A stretch of DNA of 64,000 bases from Erpobdella octoculata (GCA_963978895.1 OZ022240.1:11567807-11631806), one strand, 5' to 3'; counted from the stretch's first letter, positions 51,612-62,780 are shown. The notes: generated by a model not told the origin, from the letters alone. A program made the numbers and translations.

Positions 51612-52240
51612 GACGCGCAGGCGAATCACGCCAAGCTATCTCTGTCCAAAAAATTGCCTACGTAACAAAACGTCAAAAATGCGTTTACAAGAAAATGCAT
51701 ATCTCCGGATTTACTGGGTCAATTTTAAAAATTGTTACATCATTGAGCTTGTAATAAACCTTTTCATTTGATGAATATTTTTAAAATACAATTATGATTT
51801 TTGATTTGTTCATATTTTAATAATGCTAAAATAAATGTACCTATTACTTATGTATTAAAAAATAGAACTGAACTAAATCAATTTTTGAGCCAAACTCGAA
51901 CAAACTTTAACTGGTCGATTACATTCGAACTCAAATAAAAGTCGAACCGAACTTAAACTCCATAGCAACCGAACCCGAACCGAACTCGAACCCAAAGGTG
52001 ACCGAACCCGAATCGAACTCGAACTCAAAGGTGACCGAACCCGAACCGAACTTGAACCCAAAGGTGACCGAACCCGAACCCAAAAATGATCAACCGAACT
52101 CGAACTTCTAATTTTGGGTTCGATTCCCATCTCTACTTAATACAATAGTTTAAAAGTGTGGGATCTTACGGTTTTACCTTACAATTTTATGTCAATTAGT
52201 TTTATTTATTTAATTTATAGTTAAGGTTTAAGTAGAAATC

Positions 52241-52285
52241 AAAATACGACACAGTTTACGATTATCGTAAACTGTATCGTATTTT
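52241..52285. repeat. 45-bp near-perfect palindrome
   Basis: Two 21-bp arms (AAAATACGACACAGTTTACG...) with one mismatch and a 3-nt loop. Isolated; could be a MITE core or a regulatory hairpin. Confidence 0.75.
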
Positions 52286-52797
52286 GAATGTTTTTTGGGG
52301 GTAGATAGATTCTAATTGACTGACTGGCATACAATACATTTATTACTTTCCTAATTTTTGATTTATTAACTCCTGTAAAAATGCATTGTTGACGTCAATT
52401 TATCTTGAACTCCCCCCTCCCCGTGTCAACAATTGTCAAACTTATTCAAACCCCCTCTCCTCTCCTCCCTATTTTGTTGACATAATAAATGGATATCCCC
52501 TAAATATTATATACAATACATATAATACAGATATCGGAAATTATTCATGTTGATTTTAGCTTATAAATATATTAGTTTGAAAATATACTTTATTCGTTCA
52601 ATCCACTTTTTTCATTTTCTTTATGTAAACAATTGGTCTGTTCTTATCTTATATACTCTTTTCTTATAGTTTCGTGCTGCCTTCTTGAATCACATAACAA
52701 TAGTAGGTTGTCATATGTTTTATTGTATTTTAATGTATTTTATTGTAGTTTATTTTAGGATGGTTATAACATTTATTATAGTAATCTCAGGGCCGGC
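52286..52797. other. No recognisable gene
   Basis: AT-rich; a pyrimidine-rich stretch with two TTGTTGAC words near 52,385-52,490 is the only structure noticed. Confidence 0.4.
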
Positions 52798-53761
52798 CTT
52801 AGAGACAGTTTTGTGCTATACTTGCTATCATGCGCTATATAGCCATATAGGCAAGGGAAAAAAATTCCGCCCCTACCAGGTTCACTTTTCTAAGAAAAAT
52901 CTAAAATTTATATTTATTTTGAAGTATTATTATGAAAATATGAAAATGTGGGAATTTCATAATTTTATTAAGTCTTCACAAAATTTGGTTGATTTCAAGA
53001 AATATAAAATATATGCTTTCCTAGTTTTTGCAGAAGCAAACTCCTGAATGATTTTAGTCATATCCAACTCTTCTGCAATCTTACTCTCTATAGATATGGT
53101 AGCTAAACCAACCAAACGATCCTGAGACATGGTAGAACGAAGATATGTTTTAATGAGTTTGAGCTTCGAGAACCTTCTCTCAGCACTCGCCACTGTTTTC
53201 GGGAGTGTAAGCAAAATTTGCAGTGCCACGTAAACATTTGGAAAAAGATCAACCATTGCACATAGATAGTCTAATATAACTTTTGGGCTTTATTTTTCAT
53301 TAATTCTTCTTGCTAAAGCAAATACCTCATTGCACAGTTCTGTTGCCTCAATGTCTGCTGAATATTCGTTTTCAGATGTTAAAGCTGATTGAAGGTCCAT
53401 GCAATATTTGGAAACTTTTTTTTATCCAATTTCTCCAAGTTTTTAATGTCATACAAAAACCCAAATAAGTCACTGTGAGATCTCAACTGTATAAATCGAT
53501 CGTTAACTGATTGAATTGCGTTATCCAATATCTGGTTGAAAGAATTAACTCTTAAATTCTTTTCTGGATCAAGAATTGTGTCGTCTGGAGCTTCATAGTC
53601 AAATTGTCTTCTTCTTCGTCAAGATCGTATTTGTATTTCCTTAGGGAAATTGCACTCAATACCTAGCACAACAAATACTTTTCATAACTTAAAAAATATT
53701 TGTAAATTAATAATATTATTTTTCAAAATTTTGCCGCCTACACAGCCTAAAGCCGGTACTG
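52798..53761 (-). mobile_element. hAT-Tip100/ZMYM1-like transposon relic
   Basis: Ends CAGGGCCGGCCTTAG and (inverse) CAGTACCGGCTTTAG resemble each other; the outside 8-mers (AGTAATCT, TACGTTTG) differ, so no clean target duplication survives. It contains a degenerate minus-strand transposase. Confidence 0.65.
52957..53640 (-). pseudogene. hAT transposase C-terminal half, degenerate
   Basis: Minus frame 53,256-52,957 has the hAT dimerisation signature: LPKTVASAERRFSKLKLIKT, LRSTMSQDRLVGLATISIE. Upstream (53,640-53,290), in broken frames, FNQILDNAIQSVNDRF and FGFLYDIKNLEKL match the same family (zinc-finger MYM-type 1-like hAT proteins). Stops and frameshifts separate the pieces. Confidence 0.8.
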
Positions 53762-53959
53762 TACGTTTGTATTTTTACTTTTATTTTAAAATAGTTATCT
53801 TTATCGTCTTTTCCGAATTTTAAACAAACTAAACTTAATATTACACATATATTCTCTTTTTATTCCACCTGTTCTGCATACTTATTACTTATAGCTATTA
53901 CTACCTTGTTTTGTTTACATTACCGAGATGGTTTGATTTCAGTTGTACTACTTTTTTAA

Positions 53960-54268
53960 TTTCTTATGTTGCTTAATCGTTCCGTATTGTCTGAGGTCGT
54001 TTGATTTTGATATTATTCGGTTTCATTTCTGTCTACTATTTACTTGTCCTCTTTTCTACTGTTCATCTGGGTCTCTGAAGATGAAAAGTTTCTTTTCGAA
54101 ACTGAACTCAGCCCAGGTAGAGATATAAATAAAATGGCAGATATTAAAAAGGTTGTTTGTTTTCGAAGTTTTGCTTAATTGAAAATATTTTGCGCAAACT
54201 TATAAACGCCAGATGGGCCATGGTTCATGGTTTTAACGGAGCATGTTTAAAAGAACTAATTCTTTGAC
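53960..54268 (+). mobile_element. PLE-like fragment D with candidate hammerhead
   Basis: Contains the candidate ribozyme at 54,067-54,116, a MADIKKVV start, and out of frame RKLINARWAMVHGFNGACLK then ELIL-stop, the same ACLK..LI block as families A-C. Directly followed by fragment C in the same orientation. Confidence 0.62.
54067..54116 (+). ncRNA. Candidate hammerhead ribozyme D
   Basis: Stem I CTGGG-T-CT with AG-CCCAG (one bulge), core CTGAAGA, stem II GAAAAG-TTT-CTTTTC (six pairs), core GAAA, triplet CTC. Stem III (ACTGAACT) carries the same C-C mismatch as E. Confidence 0.52.
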
Positions 54269-54535
54269 AATTTCGGTTCTTTCTGTTTGTTTACTTTTCT
54301 CGTTTTACTTTTGACCCTGAAGATGGCTGACATAGCTGAAACGGTCCGTCGGTCTGACAATAAAAGTTTAATGGAAAAGTTTTTGGCTAATTGTAGTCTC
54401 GAACAGAGAGTTTTGTGCCGAAAGGTCGAGAATTTGGCTCGAAAAGTTGTTTCTGCCAAATGGCGAGTTGTGTTTCTTAGAGCGTGTCTCAAAGATAAAT
54501 TGATTCCACAGATTATTCGCAACATATATAAATAT
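54269..54535 (+). mobile_element. PLE-like fragment C with hammerhead ribozyme
   Basis: Hammerhead at 54,313-54,354, then a frame from the ATG at 54,323: MADIAETVRRSDNKS, KVVSAKWRVVFLRACLKDKL, IPQIIRN, after which TATATAAATATATA begins. The frame is also open upstream to 54,287. It matches the family A protein along its length (SAKWR.VF.RACLK..LIP), so it is the clearest evidence that this short peptide is conserved. Confidence 0.72.
54313..54354 (+). ncRNA. Type I hammerhead ribozyme C
   Basis: Stem I GACC/GGTC (four pairs), core CTGAAGA, U, stem II GGCT-GACAT-AGCT, core GAAA, stem III in ACGGTCCGT, triplet GTC. All core residues present. Confidence 0.78.
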
Positions 54536-54552
54536 ATATATATATTGAAATA

Positions 54553-54942
54553 TGCTGCCTGTTCCCAGACTAAATATAGTAAATAATGGGGCTACAGGCT
54601 GTCAGGAAAACCGAATTTAAAGTGGGGATGATAATAGTTATAAACTTCTGTCAATAGGTAGATTAATTAATCAATGTTGATGGATCAATTGCAAATCTTC
54701 ACAGTTGTGACAATCGTTAATTAAATATGTATGACTTTCGTTATTTTTTGGAAAATATTTTTTTAAAATCTCGGTATTTGTTTCGAGACTTTATACGAGA
54801 ACCAAATTTAAGTCTCGCTATTTTATTTCGATACAAGACTTCTTCCGCAGGCTGTATCATTTCAATGGCGATACGGGATCTCCCGTATCGTTTTGAAATC
54901 TCGATTGATTTCGAGATAACGATTAAGGGACGCAGATGCTTA
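54553..54942. mobile_element. End fragment of the BED-hAT family
   Basis: About 90% like 17,073-17,456 and closes with the same GGGACGCAGATGCTTA end. The rest of the element is missing; fragment C abuts it on the left. Confidence 0.85.
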
Positions 54943-55342
54943 CTACTTATAATCTTTTTAAGATTTTTCTATGCACTTTAAAAATTAAAAAAGAATAAAG
55001 AACCACGACATTCAAACAGTGGCGTTGTAACCTAATATTTCACTAGGGGCGAAGGAGAAAAATGCCGCCCCTAATTTTTACCAATTTTCTCGGCATCTTC
55101 ACCGAAACTGTTCTGCTTGTGCATTAGCATCAATTAGGTGTAACTCCGTTTTTAAGTTTAGCAACATTTCAAACAATTTTCACGCGAATTGTATAATTTC
55201 CTCTAATATTTTATATGATTCAATGAATCTTTTTTTATTGGTTATGAACTGGCCAAATAGAAGTTATTAAACCAAAGTACATAGTATTGTAAGCATGAAT
55301 AGTATATAGGAACGCAATATACTGGAATGAAATAGTACAGCA

Positions 55343-55621
55343 TCATATCTTTCTTGCTTTAATGGCTGCAAAATCCCTCAAGATTTCATCAGCATCGAGT
55401 TTTTCAGCAGCTTCTTCTTCTATGGAAAGAATAGCCACATTTTTAAGTTGCTTCTGAGTCATGGTTGATCGGAGAAACGTTTTTATAAGCTTTAGCTTAT
55501 AAAAACGGCGTTCGCAACTTGCCACGGAAACACCAATCGTAAGGAAAATGCGAAGAAAAATAGTGAGATTTGGTAAGCATTCAATAAGAGTCCACTTCAC
55601 AATCCACTGCAGCATCTCCAA
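55343..55621 (-). pseudogene. hAT transposase C-terminal dimerisation domain
   Basis: 92 codons: IGVSVASCERRFYKLKLIKT, LRSTMTQKQLKNVAILSIEE. Family signature as at 52,957 but a distinct copy. Separated from the upstream piece by stops. Confidence 0.85.
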
Positions 55622-55730
55622 AGATCCAAACTGTGAAACGTCTTCTTCCGTTATGTCGGAAAAGCTCTTTGCATGTGTTCAAATTCGTTTTAAGAAGTAA
55701 GTCAGTCGATTTCATATCCCTTATTTGATA

Positions 55731-56156
55731 TTAATACTCTGAAAATTTCATTCTACAGAAAACGTTCGCCGCCAAAAGAGAAAAAGTACGTAGACTTTCT
55801 GTTACAAAACCATTACAATGATTTGTCACACAATTAACATTCTCCTCCATGGCAGAATTATTATTTAGGTCTAGAAGATAGGCTGCTTTCAGAAAGCCAA
55901 AGTGAATGTTAAGATTGCGGAGCTTTTTGCGTACGCCTCGAAATTTTGGCCGTGAGTCGATCTCTATCACTTCAAGGTGTTCCTGTTGCATAGTCAGTCT
56001 TATATCTGCTGTCTCTTCTTCAGGCAAGCGTTTCTTCTTCCATATTTGTCTTTCCATGGGAATATCCATTTTCTCACAAAACTCAAAAGCTGCAGCATGA
56101 GCCTCTAAAACAACAGAATCTTTCTCTTTGGCCAGGAAAGACAAGAACGACTGCAT
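55731..56156 (-). pseudogene. hAT transposase internal segment
   Basis: 141-codon open segment (MQSFLSFLAKEKDSVVLEAH, then CEKMDIPMERQIWKKKRLPE) in the same element and strand. Position and content fit the insertion domain of ZMYM1-like transposases. Probably a remnant with the catalytic N-terminal half deleted. Confidence 0.65.
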
Positions 56157-56722
56157 CTTTAATGCACAGGCATCAAGTCCTAGGCCAGGAGTTTGTAAGT
56201 ACTTCTGTGAGTCATTAATCTCTTTCAGTACTCGCGCTCAGAAATGAATATACGCAATGAGATTGTTAGTCAGAATGCTTGCTAAAAGGCACCCGGCATC
56301 ACCTCTTGTCTCCAAGTTCTCTTACTGGCCATCACGGAAAAGCGAAGACGCAGATAGTTTGTGTGGGTTTGATAGTAGGCTTATGTGAGAGTGTAAATAG
56401 GGGCGTGGCTGTAACGTTCTCTAAAAATGATGAAAAGTAGTGCGTTAACAGCCGTAAACTATCTGTGTCTGTATGTAAGCACGGAAATTAGTTTGAATGA
56501 CTGTATTTGCATGGAATAAAATAAGTCTAAGATGAGTGATTTTAGTTGTGAGCAGAAGATTCGACTCTTTAAACGTTTTTCCTTCTTTTTTTTATAAAGG
56601 TCGGGCCACTTTTTTTCATGACCTCAATTTTTTTCATGACCTCAATTTTGCCGCCCCCTCCTGAGTGCCGCCTGGGGCATTTGCCCCGTCCGCCCCCCCA
56701 TTTCTACGCCATTGCATTCAAA

Positions 56723-57270
56723 CAAACCAACACAAATTTTTTGTTTAAAATGCCAGTATTTTTATGAAAGAAAATCACCCCATTCAGTTAAAATGAAAAA
56801 AAGCCTTAGCCAATAATAAATTTAAGCCTTTGCTTAATAAGCAATGGTATTTTTTGATTTAACCCTAAAACTTTTTGGTTCTCTAAATAGTAATAAAACT
56901 AATAATAAGAATAGTAAGGGTTTTAACTTATCTTCAATTTCTGTAAAAAATATACATGTTAACACTACCAATGTTTCTTCGTTGAATGAATGTTTTGTAC
57001 CAGACGTTTGTGTTTCAAAGGTTATAGATAATGTACTTGATTTTCTTCTAATCACGTCCATGAAAATGACTGTAATTCCGCTGTTAAAGGCCTTGCTAAC
57101 TGATCTTTATTTATTTAGTTATTATTATTATTATTATTAATTTAGTTAAAATGTTTTTGATGTTGTTACAACTGTACTTAATGAATTTAAATTTTACTCA
57201 AATTGTACTTTACTATTTTTCAATTAGTTGTATACTTTACCTTTTTTTCTTGCTTCGTGCAAGAAGAGTG
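56723..57270. other. No confident gene; one 98-codon frame of unknown nature
   Basis: The frame at 56,844-57,140 (+) is low-complexity (Asn/Ser-rich, Tyr run at the end) and its translation matches nothing I know. ATT repeat at 57,117-57,139. Confidence 0.4.
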
Positions 57271-57525
57271 AAACAGCTAGCTCAAGTACCCAAAGACGCA
57301 GGATTCTGAGGTTGAAAAGTATTTAGCAGATCCTGAAATACATTTTGAAAGTCTCAAGGCATATCCACATATCAGAAAACTATACATTTCATTAAATACC
57401 AGTTTGCCATCTAGTGCAGCCATTGAGTGGTTATTTTTGCTTGGTAGCAGAGTTTTCGTGCCACTACGTACCCGCATGAGCAATGAGCATTTGAAATGAT
57501 GATGTTTTTGTGCATATGATGATGT
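57271..57525 (+). pseudogene. hAT transposase C-terminal relic
   Basis: Plus frame: EVEKYLADPEIHFESLKAYP, HIRKLYISLNTSLPSSAAIE, WLFLLGSRVFVPLRTRMSNE, then H. A one-base loss in the following TTTGAAATG puts a TGA there; in the shifted frame FEMMMFL continues. The SAAIERLFSLGG-like motif (here SAAIEWLFLLGS) is diagnostic of hAT dimerisation domains. Confidence 0.8.
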
Positions 57526-57829
57526 TTTAGTCATACAAAGAAACAAGATGAGAAGAGATTTAAATGTTTAAGTGTATTTTCTGACTATTTAAAATGGTTT
57601 TATTTCTTTGAAGTCTTTTTTCTCATTGTTATTTCAAGCCATTGAAATTTAAAAAAAAATAAACAATGGATAATGATGTTAATGATGATATTGAAAATAA
57701 GTCAGGCTGATTTTAAGAGGTCAAAGAAATAAAATTCATTTTGTTTATGTTTTTCAATATATCTACTTCTGTGATACTTATATATTTAAATTAAAATCTT
57801 TTATCAAATAACCTAAAAATAACTAAACA

Positions 57830-57985
57830 TTTAGGTTTATTTATTTTAGTTTTATTTAGTTTTAGTACAAATCATTCCAGTTTTAGTTTAGTTTTAGTTG
57901 TGAAATTCATTTTTTGTTTAGTTATTGTTTAAATTAACTATGGCCAATCTTTCTTGTAGTAGTTTTAGTTTTTGTTACTAAAATA
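57830..57985. repeat. TTTTAGTTTAG subterminal-type repeats
   Basis: Degenerate TTTTAGTTTTAG array, a common subterminal pattern of hAT elements. It may be the right end of the relic at 57,271. Confidence 0.45.
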
Positions 57986-58940
57986 TCACTGATTGATGCC
58001 ACAAAATGTATTATTGATAGTATTGATATTCTATATTAACAACCATGGTTATAGGTATATGGATATATTTTGATCTAGTGGAATAAAAATTTTGCTTGAT
58101 ACACAGCTAACCATCAATGGAAATGGAAGATTCAAATCATGAAAATCATAGAAATGATGCTTACAGAAGTGCCAGATTGCATGGGAGAACAAAAGGTTAT
58201 TATTGATTACTTGCTGCTTTTTCATATTGTTGTAAGGTGTATTGCATGTGTGTGTCGCTTGTATATGTATATACGGGTATTCTGATTGGTCTAAATATAT
58301 GTATTTTGATTTGTGGATGTATATGTATTTACTAGAAATAGTCTGTAAAAAATGACAGATTTTTTAAAATCTGATTATATATTACTTTTCTATTGCAGTG
58401 CCACTTCTTTTGATCTTTAGGACTGACAGTGTACAGTTGTGTAATAACTTTTATTATCACAGCTGCCGTGTTATGCTAAATTGCTAACATACAGACATAG
58501 GAAATTATGTATGTTGGTAGAAAGAAATCTTCTGAATACACATCTTTTGATTCACCACGAGTCAATACTTTTTCCAGTAATCTAACAACTTCTTTCAATG
58601 CTCAAATTTCTTTTAATCCAAATTTTAGAGCACAGACAGCTTTCACATGATTTTCGGATCTTGTAGTACTTAACGACTTTACTGTTAATTTACAACATTT
58701 TAATTCAAAAATTTTCCAATGCCCACAGCGCATAGATCACACAAGTAGAAATTCGCGCACCAACAGAATATATTTAAAAAACTTTTAAGTAATTTATTTT
58801 TGATAATTAAATTGAATATTATAATAAAAAAATATTACCCGTGCAAAATTTCAGATCAATCTGAAAACGGGAAGTAAGTGATAAATTGATTGCAAGAAAT
58901 CCCGGTAGCAAACTCCACGACCAGCGACCAAGCTAAGAAA
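57986..58940. other. No recognisable feature
   Basis: AT-rich sequence without frames above background or repeats I could match. Confidence 0.4.
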
Positions 58941-58949
58941 AAGTGTACA

Positions 58950-59070
58950 AAAAAGGCGCCTTTCTAATTTTGCGCCTTTTTAATTTTGCGCCTTTTTTAA
59001 TTATGCGCCTTTTTAGTTTTGCGCCATTTTTAATTTTCCGCCTTTTTTAATTTTGCGTTTTTTAAATTCA
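58950..59070. repeat. GCGCCTTTTTAATTTT minisatellite
   Basis: Seven degenerate units of 16-18 bp. Just right of it GAGCCGGCCCTG (59,098-59,109) is the inverse of a CAGGGCCGGCT hAT-type end, so this may be a subterminal array of an eroded hAT element. Confidence 0.7.
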
Positions 59071-59116
59071 GCGCCTGTGTGCTTCGTACACACTATGAGC
59101 CGGCCCTGTATATACA

Positions 59117-59161
59117 TAGAAAAAGTCTATTTTGAAAATTAAGGAACACCCTTAACATAAT

Positions 59162-59238
<77 letters not shown>

Positions 59239-60668
59239 GTGTGCGCGGGGACGACTTTTTGTCCCCATCCCCACCAGCATCATACCCAACCATCCACGCA
59301 GTGTTCCATCCCCAACCATCCCTGCAGTCTTCCAATCTTTCATCCCCATCCCCACGCTGTTCATCCCCATTTTTAATCAATTCTGTACTAGTCATTATTT
59401 TTCCGTACATCATTTCAATGCAATTATAAATTATGTGTTGATATATAGAATTGCAATAACACCGTAATATGATTCAATACAATTTATTTATTTAAGCCCA
59501 TGACTAAATAAAAGTCTATCAATGTTTTTCCACCTAGCTCAGTTCTTCGATCACTAATGGTTAACCCACCCATAGAGAATGCTCTCTCAGAAGAGGTGCT
59601 AGCTGCTGGCACACTCAAAATAATCCTTGCCACTTGAGACAATTTTGGCCATTTCTTTTCCAAAAAACTCAGCAAATCGCCTTGTGCACCTTCATTGTTG
59701 AATGCCAAATAGTCAGCAACCTTATAAAAATAATTATTAACATTGTGAAACTAGTTGCATAATTAATTAATAACAATGAACAAGCTAAATTATAAGTTAT
59801 TACTGAGGTCTAACAAACTTTTCATGCTTTTAATATAAAGATGGTTTAATAACAAAACCTCATTCGAAACTGAGCTTTTTGAGTTTGTAGAGTACAAGTT
59901 TGCATAAAAGTTGTCTTCATGTTTTCATTTTTGACTAGTTGATGTTCTATGAAGTCATCTTGTGGCACTTGTGGGGCTCAGAATGTAGTGTTATATCATG
60001 AAAGAGCTTTAATAGATCTCTAAAAAAATTAAAGAAATTCAATTTTATGTAAAACCTACTAATGTGAAAGCAAATTAATCAAACTTTTAATTGCAGTTTC
60101 TCGCATTGCTTTTCACCGGGGTTATAGAGTGAAATGTAAAGGCGACTGTTGCAGCTAATTTTTGATCTTCAGCCTTTTCCATATTTAAATAAAAATTCGA
60201 ACTAGGACTTTGGAAATTTAACAAATAATGCAACCCATGACTTTAAAACTTTCGGTAACTCAATATATCAGCGATAAAACAACAGCGCATTGCAAAGATT
60301 AAAAAACATAAACAATGATATGTATGACTCGATACATTTGCGGTTAATTGGAAACAATTTGGTTTTATAAAAAACTTATTTTATTTTTGCGGTGATACCG
60401 AAAATACTCGTCCCCATCCCCGCGGTAGTCCCGCAACGTTTGTTTCCATCCCCGCGGTAACCCTGCAACTTCATCCCCATTACCACGGTATCCCCACCTC
60501 ATTCGTCTCCATTTCCGAGGTAATACCGCAAAATCCGCGGTAATACCGCTGTCCCCACTACCGTGCACACCTCAAGGATATCAAATATAATCAAGGATAT
60601 ATATATATATATATTATATATAATTATGTTAAGGGTGTTCCTTAATTTTCAAAATAGACTTTTTCTAT
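59117..60668. mobile_element. Foldback element split by a hAT relic
   Basis: TAGAAAAAGTCTATTTTGAA, AATTAAGGAACACCC and TTAACATAATTATATATAAT at 59,117-59,172 return inverted at 60,606-60,668. Between them TA repeats (59,167-59,233) and a hAT relic (59,236-60,572) with GTGTGC-type ends and GGGGATGGGGACGA-like subterminal repeats. No clean target duplication found. Confidence 0.6.
59484..59708 (-). pseudogene. hAT transposase C-terminal domain (ZBED1-like)
   Basis: 75-codon segment: LLSFLEKKWPKLSQVARIIL, SVPAASTSSERAFSMGGLTI, SDRRTELGG. The SAASTSSERAFS motif is the conserved dimerisation core of BED-type hAT transposases. Upstream coding sequence not found. Confidence 0.85.
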
Positions 60669-60767
60669 GGGGCACCCTTCAGCTTTGTTCATAAACAGGG
60701 GAAAAAATTCACAAAAAATCAGCTAAATCTTAAATGATTTAGAGGTCCCTACCACACTTATAAATCT

Positions 60768-60988
60768 ATATATGTAAAAGGCCATGTTTTTGTCCAAGTT
60801 TGTGTGTTTATTTGCTTATCACATCCGAACCGCTGGAGCAATTTAAACAAAATTTGACCTGAAGGTATTCTTTATTAAGACAAACGTTTTGAGCTATTAC
60901 AAATAGAAATCGGTTTATTATCTTACGTATCATTGTAACAACGAGAAAAATCGTCAAAAAAACTGAGCAACGCCGGGTGACCTTGTTA
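60768..60988 (+). mobile_element. Degenerate Helitron-like end
   Basis: ATATATGTAAAAGGCCATG, then ATCACATCCGAACCGCTGGA and finally GAGCAACGCCGGGTGACC, the same final motif as at 11,940-11,960. Tentative superfamily. Confidence 0.45.
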
Positions 60989-61410
60989 ATTAAGTATAAT
61001 GCAAGGATCTATGACTACTTTTTGCATGTATTTATATTGATGGAACCTTTTACTACACACCATTCTGTCTACATAATTTATGAATATGTTGCTCTTTACT
61101 TTTTATCAAGTTTCTCAATATGCATTTTATCATCAGTCAGCTATTTGCAATCAAACAATTTAACAGTATAATATTTGATAAAACTGTTGGAATCGGTGAT
61201 GCAAATGGATTAAATGCAGCCTTAAAATTGTAGAGAACATGAAAACAGAATTCACAGCAAGAGTTTAATTAACAACACACTGAGATGGGAAATTATTGGA
61301 GGATATCAGTACCAACAAAGTTAGAACAGGCTTTTAGTCCTTGTGTCTAAACTAGGAGTTAACCAGCTTCTCTACGTAGAGAAGCTTACATCTGTAACTA
61401 GAGAAGCTGC

Positions 61411-61497
61411 AGTGACAGCAACGGCATGATGCAGCTGCAGTGACAGCAACTGCATGATGCAGCTGCAGTGACAGCAACTGCATGATGCAGCTGCAGC
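61411..61497. repeat. 28-bp tandem repeat, three units
   Basis: AGTGACAGCAACTGCATGAT followed by GCAGCTGC starts at 61,411, 61,439 and 61,467. Contains palindromic TGCAGCTGCA. Confidence 0.85.
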
Positions 61498-61499
61498 TT

Positions 61500-61900
61500 G
61501 GAGCATATCTGATCATTTAAAATGCTTTGGCTCTACTTCCGTCAATTGCGACCCAAGAAATGATCCTAGACAAAAATTGTGCTTGCTGTCATCACATTTC
61601 ATAAATTATTTTAGATGCAACGGCTACTTTTTATCTTTTTCCCCTTTAAAGATTCCCGACATAATGATTTTCAGAAGGTTTTAAGGCAGCTGTTAAAATT
61701 TCAAATGACATAGAATACAGTTTTAAATAAAATTATTGCATTTGCTAAAACTTATCTGAAACAATTCCAGCTTTGTGATGATTATTGTGAACTGTTAAAA
61801 CTGGCAATAATATTTATAGAAGGCGTTCCATCTTGAAGTTTCTCGTGCATAGCTAATACAGGACTGCATAGAGACACAAGATTGACCAAACTGTAGATTC
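61500..61900 (+). pseudogene. Possible relic of an unnamed transposon-associated protein
   Basis: Broken plus-strand pieces DHLKCFGSTSVNCDPRNDPR, IPDIMIFRRF and YCELLKLAIIFIEGVPS recall a repetitive protein family of invertebrate genomes (FDTT..N.G, IPIFKRF, ELAIIFLGGVP motifs). Recalled from memory; many stops. Weak. Confidence 0.28.
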
Positions 61901-62780
61901 ATTGAGGATGTGGATGCTGAAACACAAGTTCAAAAATGGTAAAGAGAAAATTTGTTAGAAAGCTCAGACATAATAAAAAGAACATTGTTGTATAAATTCA
62001 AAGTTTGAGCATAAAAGATTTATTTTACAGCAAGAAAAGGTAGAATACATTTACTTAGATGTGTTTCTTTTCAGTAAAACTGATGGCTTTTTCGACCGCT
62101 TAGTTTCCAATGACACAAAATAGCACCGGGTGCAAAACATTTTTTTAGGAGGATAACTGTTAATCCTACACTATGGAGTTATCATAACTTGGAATACCTT
62201 GTTGTCAAAAGCAGTTGCAGATTTTTACCATCACTGGTCTAACTTTCCTCCTCAAAGATGTGAAGCTTCGATCTGCAGATGCTGATTACCATTCGGCAAC
62301 GAACATTATGAAAGTGGTGTAAGACATTGCAGAACATGATGTAGTCAGGATGAATAGGCACAAGCGCAACACTAACAAAAACCGAAACAATGCCTGCGCT
62401 TAACTGTAAAGATGTACACCCAGAGATTTCCTGATAGAGTGAATTAGACTAACACTGGTCCAACTAGATAATTTTTCTCACTTTGATAGTTTCAAAGCAG
62501 AATGACAACAATTAATACAATTTGCTACAGTTGTTTTAATAAAAGTTCTATAATAAATCAATATCATCCTTGTAGTTAATTGTTTCTTAATTATTGGTAT
62601 TTTAGAAAACTGAGCATATATGCTTTTGAAAGGCACTTTTTTTAGATACAAATTCTTCGTAGGCACCTCTAAAACATATTTTATTTAACTAAAATTTGTA
62701 GTACATGTATTTTCTCATAAATGTCAACCATTTGAGTGGGTGCCCTGCCAAAAAATTAAAAAAAATTTTTTGGCCTTATA
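61901..62780. other. No confident feature
   Basis: AT-rich; no frame above background. A short palindrome of A and T flanked by CCAAAAAA/TTTTTTGG lies near 62,747-62,773. Confidence 0.4.

Larger units (their letters stand above)
50981..52135. mobile_element. Non-autonomous hAT element, 8-bp target duplication CTTAATAC
   Basis: 1,155 bp with ends TAGAGATGGGAATCGA and its inverse TCGATTCCCATCTCTA. CTTAATAC lies directly outside both ends (50,973-50,980 and 52,136-52,143). Subterminal CCGAACCCGAACCGAACTCG repeats fill 50,990-51,140 and 51,885-52,125. No transposase. The interior (about 51,215-51,780) is a nested PLE/hammerhead fragment. Confidence 0.93.
55017..56714 (-). mobile_element. hAT-Tip100-like transposon, 8-bp target duplication CATTCAAA
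   Basis: 1,698 bp. Ends CAGTGGCGTTG and (inverse) CAATGGCGTAG; CATTCAAA on both sides (55,009-55,016 and 56,715-56,722). Contains two minus-strand transposase pieces. GGGGGCGGCAAAATTGAGG-type subterminal sequence on the right is usual for this group. Confidence 0.92.

Noticed and set aside
51885..52125. CCGAACCCGAACC repeats as interstitial telomere
   Set aside because: Motif is irregular, occurs at both ends of a hAT element with target duplication and so is subterminal transposon sequence.
60365..60568. 67-codon minus frame with repeated GDE/YRG motifs
   Set aside because: Translation of hAT subterminal GGGGATGGGGACGA-like repeats.
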